Shown: positions 16,097 to 24,003 of the stretch, one piece after another
Layout of the letters: every line of letters begins with the position of its first letter
Position numbering within the stretch: position 1 is the stretch's first letter
From: a virus
DNA length: 59,210 nucleotides
Strand: one strand, 5' to 3'
IMG/VR virus record: IMGVR_UViG_3300025889_000132
Location: 1-59,210 of that record
Program-made: the position numbers and the translations under genes
The notes under the pieces: generated by a model
Told to the model about the DNA's origin: nothing
Seen by the model: only the letters and a program-made list of their open reading frames with translations
The model's database searches: none

Positions 16097-16687
16097 TCAG
16101 GCCAAAACTCGACCTTTCTCGGAATAAACGTCGATAAATCGTTGCGTTGCTTGTCCGCAATCCCACTTAGGCTGCAGATAAACAATCACAGATGTGCAGG
16201 TTTTGTGGTTGCTCACACCTTCTGCAGTATTTTTTAAAAGCATTGGCACTGTACGTGGAATACACACAGGGAAATCAAATATCTTTTGCTCGTACCGGAT
16301 CATGTCCGGACAATTACTAAAGTAAATAGCCTGCTCAATATCATTGTCAAGCCAGCTTTTATAAAGTTTTGAGAACCAGACAGCATGGGATGATCTCAAG
16401 CTTGGTGAGCTACCCCTTGTTTTTTTCCATTTATCTTGTTTTTTATCCCAGAAGTAAGCACCTGCTGGTGGGAACAGATAAACTTTACCGAACCAATCCT
16501 GGCAATTTAAACCATCATCGGATGGTGTAAAAAATTGATCTGCCTGGACGTGTTCATTGGCAACCTTGGAACTAGCAACATCTAAATCAATATTGCCCAT
16601 CACTTCATTTGCAGAAGTAATAAAGTCCCAACTTGAGATCAGCTCAAGGTCTTCCCTCAGACCTTTTCTGATATCGGGTATTGCCAT
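16097..16687 (-). CDS. Dam-family N6-adenine methylase-like protein with altered motif IV
   Basis: 196 aa. ATG 16687 overlaps the upstream stop as TAATG. Residues ~32-75 (NIDLDVASSKVANEHVQADQ, DGLNCQDWFGKVYLFPPAG) follow the phage Dam pattern of DLDVAAS ... DGLxxxW.G.vwxNPPYG. The catalytic NPPY is here FPPA, so the Asn is lost. The remainder is cysteine-containing with no obvious SAM-binding FxG. It may be an inactive homologue, an enzyme with a changed target, or a DNA-binding decoy. The next gene downstream is dcd. Confidence 0.65.
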   Translation of the reverse strand: MAIPDIRKGLREDLELISSWDFITSANEVMGNIDLDVASSKVANEHVQADQFFTPSDDGLNCQDWFGKVYLFPPAGAYFWDKKQDKWKKTRGSSPSLRSSHAVWFSKLYKSWLDNDIEQAIYFSNCPDMIRYEQKIFDFPVCIPRTVPMLLKNTAEGVSNHKTCTSVIVYLQPKWDCGQATQRFIDVYSEKGRVLA

Positions 16688-17073
16688 TACTTTTCAGACT
16701 CTTTGTTGTAGTCGACTTCAAAATAACGAATCCCTTCTGCATCATTGATGATGTAACCAGCTTTTTCTTCTGGATCAATTTTTTGTGCTGCAGCAAGAAT
16801 GCGGCGAAATGATTCAGCCATGTCTCCTTCGTTACTGCGCTCACAATCTTCTTGAGCAGCGTGGATTTCTTTCAAGGTCCAGAAAAACATGGACCGCTCA
16901 CGGTTTTGGGGCTGGAACACCATCACCCCTGGTCCTTCTGCTGCCCACATTTTTACGTATTGTTCACCCATATCACCCAATACCAACCTGACGACGGTAT
17001 CGAGGGATTTTTCAGCGATGCTACCTTCAGCTCCATTGAGGGCTGCAGCAATTAATTTTTCTCTACGATTCAC
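16687..17073 (-). CDS. Unrecognised small helical protein
   Basis: 128 aa from GTG 17073, overlapping the previous stop as GTGA and the next start as TAATG. It is mostly helical with an N-terminal RREKLIAAALNGAEGS, a central MWAAEGPGVMVFQPQNRERS and an acidic C-terminus. Neither the GPGVMVF segment nor the rest fits a known active site. Translational coupling on both sides suggests function with the HTH protein and the Dam-like protein. Confidence 0.6.
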   Translation of the reverse strand: MNRREKLIAAALNGAEGSIAEKSLDTVVRLVLGDMGEQYVKMWAAEGPGVMVFQPQNRERSMFFWTLKEIHAAQEDCERSNEGDMAESFRRILAAAQKIDPEEKAGYIINDAEGIRYFEVDYNKESEK

Positions 17074-17528
17074 TGTTTTATTAGACCGTGCTTTACCAGG
17101 GATTCTAGAAGTTTAGGCAGAGGTTTGTAAATGACAACCAACTTGCCGAGGTTACCTCTTTTTTTAATTAGTTTTCCGTTTTCGTCTTTTAGCTTGTCAA
17201 ATTCACCAGAACGTATAAGATATTCCGCCACGCAACGTAACCGACGTTTAAGAGGAAGTTCCGCAGAAGGAAACTTACCGCAGATTGTGTCAGGCTCCAT
17301 ATCTTTAAAGGCCAAACGCAATCGATTGGCCAGCGTCATATTTGAATTTTCATCTTCTTCTTCATAGTTGCGAACATTCTCTAAATATCGGCGCAAACAG
17401 ATGTCGTCAAACGAACCTTCAGGAGGCAAAAACATTTCAACCTGGAGAGACAAGGAACTGGGTAGCAGTTCCCTGTGATTCTCAACCGTTATCAGTGACA
17501 GGTCGATGTCTTTAAACCGATGTGCCAT
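17070..17528 (-). CDS. Unrecognised protein, possible DNA-binding
   Basis: 152 aa from ATG 17528 (GTG 17549 also possible). The N-terminus contains acidic helices; residues ~95-140 (LKRRLRCVAEYLIRSGEFDK, KKRGNLGKLVVIYK) read like a winged-helix with basic wing. It starts inside the 3' end of the upstream HTH gene and ends in a GTGA overlap. No family name can be given with certainty. Confidence 0.6.
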   Translation of the reverse strand: MAHRFKDIDLSLITVENHRELLPSSLSLQVEMFLPPEGSFDDICLRRYLENVRNYEEEDENSNMTLANRLRLAFKDMEPDTICGKFPSAELPLKRRLRCVAEYLIRSGEFDKLKDENGKLIKKRGNLGKLVVIYKPLPKLLESLVKHGLIKQ

Positions 17529-17946
17529 TACGCTTATCGTGCTGTTCACTCAGACCTTCTCTCTTGTACTTGGGTTTTCGTTCTTGGAAATCTTCTGATT
17601 GAATCGTTCGGTTTTTTGCAAAGGATTGAACCAGGCGATTCCATGGAACCCGAATCAACGCTTTCTTTTTTTCCTCTGGACGAACGTTGACGTAATGCAC
17701 ACCAGCTTTCCAGCCCTTATCAGGATGTTTTCTGCCGATGGCAATCCAGTTCCTGATGGTTTGATCTGAAACCTGGAGACGACGAGCACATTCTTCTGTT
17801 GAGATGTATTCGTCAGTAAATAATTCAGGTGACAACTCTTGCGGGTTATCTCCTTGTTGGCTATGCCATATTGAATTTAACGCATTTTTGATCGCTTTTA
17901 ATTCATGCGCTACGTCTTCCAATCCTTTCCGAATTCCGTACTGCAT
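17512..17946 (-). CDS. Helix-turn-helix regulator
   Basis: 144 aa, ATG 17946, first gene of the 14.4-17.9 kb minus block. Residues ~45-70 contain a clear HTH (YISTEECARRLQVSDQTIRN) followed by WIAIGRKHP and basic residues, as in excisionase or MerR-like recognition domains; an N-terminal helix (LEDVAHELKAIKNALNSIW) could dimerise. The C-terminus is Lys/Arg-rich and polar. It is divergent from the + gene at 18002 across a 55-base gap and may control that boundary. Confidence 0.75.
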   Translation of the reverse strand: MQYGIRKGLEDVAHELKAIKNALNSIWHSQQGDNPQELSPELFTDEYISTEECARRLQVSDQTIRNWIAIGRKHPDKGWKAGVHYVNVRPEEKKKALIRVPWNRLVQSFAKNRTIQSEDFQERKPKYKREGLSEQHDKRNGTSV

Positions 17947-18001
17947 GTCTCGCTTTGTTTTGTTTAAATGCTAATGTATGGGAAAAGATTTCGTTAGTTA
18001 A

Positions 18002-18355
18002 ATGGAAGGCGTTCCTCAATCCCAGGAGCCTGTTGCATCGGTCCCCCCTGTGGAACAGCCTGCTCAATTCCAGCAGCCGGAAATAACGCCAGAGTATTTC
18101 GAGGCGCTTAAGGCAAAAGCTCGTCAGGATGCCATCAGGCAAGTCATGGAGCAACGCGCTCAACATGCTCAGCTTCAGCAACAACAAGTAGCGGTAGCAC
18201 CCGTCCAACCTGAAGTTGTTTATGTCCGTAGAAATCTCACCGTTGCAGAAGTAATTTTGGTTTTTGCTTTGTCTTGTGGCATGGTTGTTGGCCTGCAAGC
18301 AGGCTGGAGTTTTGCATCTAATTTGCTTCCAAAGATCGAGATACGTGTAAAATAA
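18002..18355 (+). CDS. Membrane-anchored Gln/Pro-rich protein
   Basis: 117 aa. A Pro/Gln-rich N-terminus (residues 1-35), a helical Gln/Ala segment (KARQDAIRQVMEQRAQHAQL) and one transmembrane helix at residues ~80-103 (VAEVILVFALSCGMVVGLQA). The tail is short and basic. The topology is N-in or N-out undetermined. It precedes the tail-fibre block and could be a spanin-like, holin-related or superinfection protein; none can be shown. An intrinsic terminator follows. Confidence 0.65.
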   Translation: MEGVPQSQEPVASVPPVEQPAQFQQPEITPEYFEALKAKARQDAIRQVMEQRAQHAQLQQQQVAVAPVQPEVVYVRRNLTVAEVILVFALSCGMVVGLQAGWSFASNLLPKIEIRVK

Positions 18356-18369
18356 GCTGAATAAAGATC

Positions 18370-18396
18370 GCCTATAATTCAATTTATAGGCTTTTT
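18370..18396 (+). terminator. Intrinsic terminator before first tail fibre
   Basis: An 8-bp stem GCCTATAA/TTATAGGC with a 6-base loop followed by TTTTT. It lies 10 bases before the GTG start of the 728-aa fibre, leaving little room for a separate leader. Confidence 0.85.
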
Positions 18397-18406
18397 GGTT
18401 TAGTAG

Positions 18407-20593
18407 GTGGCTAATAGGCGCGTAACAGAATTACCAGCTATTTTGTCATCAAATATTGATGACGACGATCTTTTGATGGTCGTTGATGTAGCGGAAGTAG
18501 ACCCTGGTCTAAAAAATAAGAAGCTTACTTTTGCAGCCACAAAACAATACTTTAATAGCTACTACCTTCAAATTACCGGTGGAACCATTGCTGGTTCCTT
18601 AATTATTACCAACGACTTAACAGTCAGCGGTACTTTTAACCCTGAAAACATTGAGGTCAGTGGTACAGGTACATTTGCACATCTGGTTGTTACCGGTGAT
18701 GCAAAAGTACAGGGCACTTTAAGCGGTGCAACGATTACCGGTGACATTATTCAAGGGGCAAACATCAATGCCTCTACCGGTAATATCACAAACTTACTTT
18801 CCGATTTAGCAACAATCGGAACAGGTAATTTTATTCGTCTTAGCGGACAAACAATTACAGGCAACACTGTTTCTTTTGGAACAGGAACTATATTTAGCCT
18901 GACGGGAACTAACGCAAACATATCTAATATTTCTGGTACCAACATCACAGGTACCAACATTGTTGGCACAACACTTGTTTCTGGTGCAACCGTAACGGGT
19001 GACTCCGTTAAGGGAACAACGATTACCGGTATCTCCGGTACGTTTACTTCCCGTGTTTCTGGTGCATCGATTACTGGTGACACCTTAAACGCAACAATTG
19101 TTACCGGTGTATCAGGAACATTTACTTCTTATTTATCCGGCGCAACAATTACTGGCGACAGTGTTTCTGTCGAACTGATTACTGGCGTTAGTGGTGACTT
19201 CACTTATTTATCTGGTGGCACCATTACGGGTGTTACTGGTCTATTCGATCAGATCACAACAGATACATTAGTTGCAACAACACAAGTATCCGGCGCTGTT
19301 ATTACCGGAGACTTTGCTCGGTTCTCTAACGTCACAGGCATCAGCGGTGTTTTTACCGATGTTGTTTCAGGTGCAATCGTTACTGGCGTTACTGCACGTT
19401 TCACTAATGTCACCGGAGTTTCTGGAACATTTACACATGTTTCAGGAACGACAGTTACAGGAACAACTGGACTGTTCTCTACACTTACTGCACTAACTGG
19501 TACATTCACCGACACAATTAATATTCCGACAATTGCCACCACAGGTGACATTGTTGCTGGTGGGAACTTAATTGTCAGTGGAAGTGGCACCATCTCTTCT
19601 GGCTTTACGGTTAGCGGAACAATTTCTGGTGGCACTGTAACCGGTATCACCGGTATCTTTGGTGATTTAACAGGAAACCAAATTTATGGCCTGACCTTTG
19701 TTTCTGGTTTTACTGTTACAGGTGCCAGCGGTAACTTCACAAGGGTCAATGCGCAGACTGGAGTCTTTAGCAACTATCTAAGTGGCTCCTCAATTACAGG
19801 AAATACATTCAGCGGTACATCTGGAACATTTACAAGCGGTATTTTCACAGGTGTTTCCGGAGGAACAATTACAGGTGTCACCGGATTATTTGCAAACCTG
19901 ACTGGCGTATCTGGAACATTTACTACTCGTGTTTCTGGTTTAACAGTTACAGGTCAAACTGGCCTGTTTGCAAATCTCACTGGCGTATCCGGAACATTTA
20001 CCGATCAGGTTTCCGGTGCTTACATTACAGGAACATTAATTGAAGCTGTAACAGTTACTGCTGTAACTGGTAACTTCACCGTTGCAAACTTTACAGAAAC
20101 AACAACAGGTTCTGTTCTTGCTAGTGGCTCTGGTTTCTTTGGTAACACCGTTCAAGGTGCCATTCTTAAGACACCTTATTCTTTAACAGGAACAACAACG
20201 TATCTGATTCAAAGCGGAACAAACGGTTTCTCAATCGGCAGCACAGTACTTGAAACTGGAGCTACCGTCTCAATCGCTAGTGGTTCGGATTGGTACGTTT
20301 ACGAAGAATCAAGCGGTTACAAACTTATTGTTGAAGTTACTGGTGATATCACTGGTGTTCCAGGAGCAATGCACGTTCTCTTCTCTGGTGCAACAATTAC
20401 TCTTCCCGGAAGCCCTGCAACAGGTGAGTGGCTGAGTTTTGTTAACCGGAGCAATACGATTACCAGTGTTGTCAATCGAAATGGAAACAATATTGTTGGC
20501 AGTGGTTCAAACTTGACAATTGACGATCTGAATGGCAAGTTTGAGATGACTTATATTAATAGTACTGAAGGTTGGACAATTAACCTGGCATAA
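18407..20593 (+). CDS. Beta-solenoid tail fibre with ~26-residue repeats
   Basis: 728 aa, GTG start. Residues 1-60 form an N-terminal attachment region (LPAILSSNIDDDDLLMVVDV). Residues ~65-620 are repeats of about 26 residues built on TGVSGTFT ... SGATITGDS, each predicted to form a turn of a beta-helix. The last ~85 residues (GDITGVPGAMHVLFSGATIT, NRNGNNIVGS, STEGWTINLA) form a module also found at the ends of the proteins at 21771 and 22898. It would act in host receptor binding. Repeat homology with the two neighbours gives material for recombination. Confidence 0.85.
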   Translation: MANRRVTELPAILSSNIDDDDLLMVVDVAEVDPGLKNKKLTFAATKQYFNSYYLQITGGTIAGSLIITNDLTVSGTFNPENIEVSGTGTFAHLVVTGDAKVQGTLSGATITGDIIQGANINASTGNITNLLSDLATIGTGNFIRLSGQTITGNTVSFGTGTIFSLTGTNANISNISGTNITGTNIVGTTLVSGATVTGDSVKGTTITGISGTFTSRVSGASITGDTLNATIVTGVSGTFTSYLSGATITGDSVSVELITGVSGDFTYLSGGTITGVTGLFDQITTDTLVATTQVSGAVITGDFARFSNVTGISGVFTDVVSGAIVTGVTARFTNVTGVSGTFTHVSGTTVTGTTGLFSTLTALTGTFTDTINIPTIATTGDIVAGGNLIVSGSGTISSGFTVSGTISGGTVTGITGIFGDLTGNQIYGLTFVSGFTVTGASGNFTRVNAQTGVFSNYLSGSSITGNTFSGTSGTFTSGIFTGVSGGTITGVTGLFANLTGVSGTFTTRVSGLTVTGQTGLFANLTGVSGTFTDQVSGAYITGTLIEAVTVTAVTGNFTVANFTETTTGSVLASGSGFFGNTVQGAILKTPYSLTGTTTYLIQSGTNGFSIGSTVLETGATVSIASGSDWYVYEESSGYKLIVEVTGDITGVPGAMHVLFSGATITLPGSPATGEWLSFVNRSNTITSVVNRNGNNIVGSGSNLTIDDLNGKFEMTYINSTEGWTINLA

Positions 20594-20598
20594 ATAGA

Positions 20599-21468
20599 AT
20601 GACAAATCTAAGTGATCTAACTCCTGGTGGAGGCGGTGGCGCCGCTCTTAATTACCAAGAGTTTACTTCAAATGGAACTTGGACCAAGCCAGATAATGTA
20701 ACCTGGGTTGAAGTTGAAGTTGTAGGTGGCGGTGGCGGTGGCGCTAGTGGAAGAAAAGGTGCTTCCAATACTAGAACCAATGGTGGATCAGGTGGTTGGG
20801 GAAGTCCTATAACTAAGAAAATTTTTGCTGCTAGTTCTCTAGGATCAACAGAGTCAATTACTATTGCCGCTGGCGGAACCGGTGGAGCTTCTGTTACAGC
20901 GGATAGTACAAACGGTAATGATGGTGCAGATGGTGGCACATCATCATTTGGATCTCATCTTACTAGTGGTTTTGGAACAAGAGGCAAAGGTGGTGACGAT
21001 GTATCAACTGGGACTTATGCTTACGACAACACAACCCCATTTGCTCTTTTAGACTCTGCTTATAATAACCATAGATATATAGGACCAGGTGGATCCCGCA
21101 CCACTAATTATCAACAAATTTACGCTTCTGCTGGTGGTTATGAAGGCTGGTGTGGCGCCGGGGGCGGTGGCGGTGCTGCATTTAACACTACTAGTTATCT
21201 AGCAACTCCTGGAGGTTGGAATCCTTCTGATGCTCCAGGTACCAATAACGCTGGGTCGACCGATGGCGAATCAGGTGGAAGTATTTCTGCCGGTGGACTT
21301 AGTGGTGGTGGTGGTGGCGCTCCAAATCAAACTGGAGATGCTGGTGACGGTGGCAATGCAGCGATAGGTGGAGGTGGTGGCGGCGGTGGTGCGTCGTTTA
21401 ACGGTCAAGGCGATTCAGGTGCTGGTGGAAACGGCGGCGGTGGCCGCATCCGTGTTTGGGCCTGGTAA
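20599..21468 (+). CDS. Glycine-rich tail-fibre adhesin
   Basis: 289 aa, starting 5 bases after the fibre stop. An N-terminal beta domain (EFTSNGTWTKPDNVTWVEVE) is followed by VVGGGGGGASG and many poly-Gly runs to the end, closing GGGGRIRVWAW. This matches the Gly-rich domain superfamily; in phage S16 gp38 such runs form a polyglycine type II sandwich at the fibre tip that binds receptor. Variable loops between Gly runs would set specificity. Two Cys or fewer are present, so no disulphides are expected. Confidence 0.85.
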   Translation: MTNLSDLTPGGGGGAALNYQEFTSNGTWTKPDNVTWVEVEVVGGGGGGASGRKGASNTRTNGGSGGWGSPITKKIFAASSLGSTESITIAAGGTGGASVTADSTNGNDGADGGTSSFGSHLTSGFGTRGKGGDDVSTGTYAYDNTTPFALLDSAYNNHRYIGPGGSRTTNYQQIYASAGGYEGWCGAGGGGGAAFNTTSYLATPGGWNPSDAPGTNNAGSTDGESGGSISAGGLSGGGGGAPNQTGDAGDGGNAAIGGGGGGGGASFNGQGDSGAGGNGGGGRIRVWAW

Positions 21469-21484
21469 CTAAAGGAGGTAACCC

Positions 21485-21730
21485 ATGATTTACGCAGTTT
21501 TGAATTCAGAAGGTAAGTGCATCAACCGTGTCGTTTGGAATGGCGATACTTCAATTTGGTCTCCACCAGAAGGTTGCACTGCTGTTTGCGATGACGATTG
21601 TTGTCATCCAATTGAGAATGAACATCCTCCCGTGGTTGAATCAAACCCAGAGGAAGAAGTTCAAGATTTTTTAAACGCATTAACTCCTGAACAGAAAGAA
21701 GCTTTGATTTCTCTTTTGAGCCAGCAATAA
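21485..21730 (+). CDS. Small fibre-associated protein, possible chaperone
   Basis: 81 aa. The start has an unusually perfect ribosome site, AAAGGAGGTAA at 21472-21482. The N-terminus reads MIYAVLNSEGKCINRVVWNG and then PPEGCTAVCDDDCC, with five Cys in about 25 residues; the C-terminal third is an acidic helix (EEEVQDFLNALTPEQKEALI). Genes of this kind next to fibres are often annotated as tail-fibre assembly-like. Strong translation relative to neighbours would suit a chaperone needed in excess. Confidence 0.65.
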   Translation: MIYAVLNSEGKCINRVVWNGDTSIWSPPEGCTAVCDDDCCHPIENEHPPVVESNPEEEVQDFLNALTPEQKEALISLLSQQ

Positions 21731-21770
21731 TTGGTCAAAATAGAATAGAACTACTAATTACAGATAAATA

Positions 21771-22847
21771 ATGGCATACGGTCGAGCCAGAATAAAACAA
21801 CTCATTTGGAATTCAGGGGGCGGTGATACTGTCTTCGACTACAACAGTGGGATTCGAAATGGCGACAATTACAGCGGTGGTGTCCTTCAGGCTCAATCGA
21901 TTACAGGAATAACTGGAACCTTTACGGTTTCGGTGTCCGGTGCAGAAATTCAGGCTGATAATTTAAATACAACTACCTTAAGCGGCGTTTCTGGGATATT
22001 CACAGCACTTGCCTCTGGAGCAACAATCACCGGTACAAGTGTTGAAGCAACTAACATTACAGGTACAACAATTAGTGGTGTTGATCTTTCAGGTCAAACA
22101 ACAACAATTGGCACAGTTGTTTCAGTAACCAGCATCACTGGTACAACATTCGAAGCAACAACAGCAGACTTCGGGACGGTTACTGCTGAAACAGGTACTT
22201 TCACCACAACTCTTTCTGGTGCCTCCATTACCGGTACCTCGGTTCGAGCAACAGCAATTACAGGTACTTCCATCAGCGGTACCACTGTTTCTGGCCCAAC
22301 TGCGAACATCACGGTTGCTCGAGTAACAGGAACCTTAACTGCTCCTACGTTTGAAGGAACAGAAGGTGACATCACAACAATTACAACTGAAACAGGAATC
22401 TTCTCTGATCTCGTTTCGGGAGCATCCTTTAAAGCAGACAGCAATACAACTGTTATTACTGATGCTGGTAATGTTCAGCCTTTTGGTCTGTTCAGTTTCC
22501 CAGGCAACCTTGGAACTTCTGGCGCAACCTTAATTAGTAAAGGCAACGGAACAACACAATGGAACGCTGGTTCCGCTAACTACAGCGTTGAAGTTGTTAC
22601 CGGTGCGATTACAGGTGTTGCTGGAACAATGTACGTAATGACGACAGGAACAACAATTACATTGCCTGTCACACCAGCAACCGGTGACTTTTTAATTATT
22701 AGGAATCAAAGTGATTCAACAACTGGCGTTATTGATCGAAACGGTAGCAACATTATGGGTCTTGCTGAAAATGTTGTTATTAATGACTTGAACTTTAAAA
22801 CTGAATTTATTTTCTATGGTGGCACAGAAGGTTGGGTGTTACTGTAA
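21771..22847 (+). CDS. Beta-solenoid tail fibre, paralogue 2
   Basis: 358 aa. The N-terminus (MAYGRARIKQLIWNSGGGDT) is shared in outline with the next protein (MAYGSLKANTIIFNSGGTDY) and differs from the 728-aa fibre. About ten ~26-residue ITGTFT/SGATITGTS repeats follow, then the common C-terminal module (GAITGVAGTMYVMTTGTTIT, DRNGSNIMGLAENV, GTEGWVLL). Tandem duplication with the 22898 gene is likely. Host binding or virion surface decoration is inferred. Confidence 0.8.
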   Translation: MAYGRARIKQLIWNSGGGDTVFDYNSGIRNGDNYSGGVLQAQSITGITGTFTVSVSGAEIQADNLNTTTLSGVSGIFTALASGATITGTSVEATNITGTTISGVDLSGQTTTIGTVVSVTSITGTTFEATTADFGTVTAETGTFTTTLSGASITGTSVRATAITGTSISGTTVSGPTANITVARVTGTLTAPTFEGTEGDITTITTETGIFSDLVSGASFKADSNTTVITDAGNVQPFGLFSFPGNLGTSGATLISKGNGTTQWNAGSANYSVEVVTGAITGVAGTMYVMTTGTTITLPVTPATGDFLIIRNQSDSTTGVIDRNGSNIMGLAENVVINDLNFKTEFIFYGGTEGWVLL

Positions 22848-22897
22848 ATCTTGCAATGTAGAATGGTTAATAATGGAAAAATTAGTGGTCTGCGTAA

Positions 22898-23992
22898 ATG
22901 GCATACGGCAGTCTTAAAGCTAATACAATTATTTTCAATTCAGGTGGTACTGATTACACCCTTGACGTTACCACTTTAGTTTCGAACGGAAGTAATTTTA
23001 GCGGCGGCGTCATCCAGGCGAATTCAATCACTGGATTAACAGGAGTTTTTACAACACTGCTCTCAGGAGCACTGATTACTGGTACAACAAGTAATATCAC
23101 AACCTTTAGTGGTGCAACTGGCATCTTCACTTCGTTCTTGTCAGGGGCATCGATTACAGGCACAAGTATTAACGCCACCTCAATTACAGGTCAAACCGTA
23201 AGTGGTGTCACTGTACTTGCTGAAACAGGAACAATTGGCAACTTAACGTCAACCGGAAGTATTTCCGGTGGAACGTTATCTGGAACAACAGCAACATTTA
23301 CAAGTGTTACTGGTGTTTCCGGCATTTACACAACTGAGATTTCTGGTGCAGCCATCACCGGAACAAGTGTTAATGCCACCAACATCACAGGTTCTACAGT
23401 TACAGCGACAACTTTAACTGCCACAACTGGTGATGTTGGTGATTTAACTGCTTCTACCTCTGTTTCAGGTGGAACCATTTCAGGTACAACAGCCACCTTT
23501 ACTTCTGTAACGGGTGCATCCGGTAACTTCACCTCTGTTATTTCCGGAACACTTTATAAGTGCAGCGGTAACGTCACCATTATTTCTGGGGCTGGCGATA
23601 TTAGACCTTACGGCCTGTATTCCTTCCCTCAAAGTGCAGGTACAAACAACTATGTGTTGTCAACAAATGGAGACGGCACAACAGCATGGGTCGAAGCAAC
23701 TGGCGGTGGGGGTGGCGGAAGCTCTTACACAGTCAGTGGTTTGACTACAAATGAAACTGGGGTTGCTGGTACTTACTATGTATTACTGAGCGGCCTTACT
23801 TTAACGCTTCCAACTACACCGTCTCAGGGCGATTACGTTGGTATAATTAATAGAAGCAATACAACCACAGGAACCGTTGCCCGAAATGGAAGCAACATCA
23901 TGGGATTAGCAGAAGACATGACGCTTAATGACCTGAATGCAAGATTTAGGTTGATTTATGTAAACGCTTCTGAAGGTTGGGTCACCCTCTAA
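22898..23992 (+). CDS. Beta-solenoid tail fibre, paralogue 3
   Basis: 364 aa, 50 bases after paralogue 2. Same plan: MAYG N-terminal domain, repeats (SGATGIFTSFLSGASITGTS and similar), a Gly linker near residue 270 (GGGGGSSYT), and the shared C-terminal module (TNETGVAGTYYVLLSGLTLT, NGSNIMGLAEDM, SEGWVTL). The C-terminal module is closer to paralogue 2 than to the 728-aa fibre. The pair could form different homotrimers or alternative receptor-binding fibres. Confidence 0.8.
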   Translation: MAYGSLKANTIIFNSGGTDYTLDVTTLVSNGSNFSGGVIQANSITGLTGVFTTLLSGALITGTTSNITTFSGATGIFTSFLSGASITGTSINATSITGQTVSGVTVLAETGTIGNLTSTGSISGGTLSGTTATFTSVTGVSGIYTTEISGAAITGTSVNATNITGSTVTATTLTATTGDVGDLTASTSVSGGTISGTTATFTSVTGASGNFTSVISGTLYKCSGNVTIISGAGDIRPYGLYSFPQSAGTNNYVLSTNGDGTTAWVEATGGGGGGSSYTVSGLTTNETGVAGTYYVLLSGLTLTLPTTPSQGDYVGIINRSNTTTGTVARNGSNIMGLAEDMTLNDLNARFRLIYVNASEGWVTL

Positions 23993-24003
23993 GTTGAAAA
24001 AAA

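Noticed and set aside
18751-20538. Antisense open frames in the tail-fibre gene
   Set aside because: Repeats rich in ACAGG/ACC give long Val/Pro-rich shadows in the opposite strand; not coding-like.
18407-23992. CRISPR-like spaced repeats in the fibre genes
   Set aside because: The repeats are degenerate protein-coding units of about 78 bases in frame with no constant repeat and variable spacer structure.
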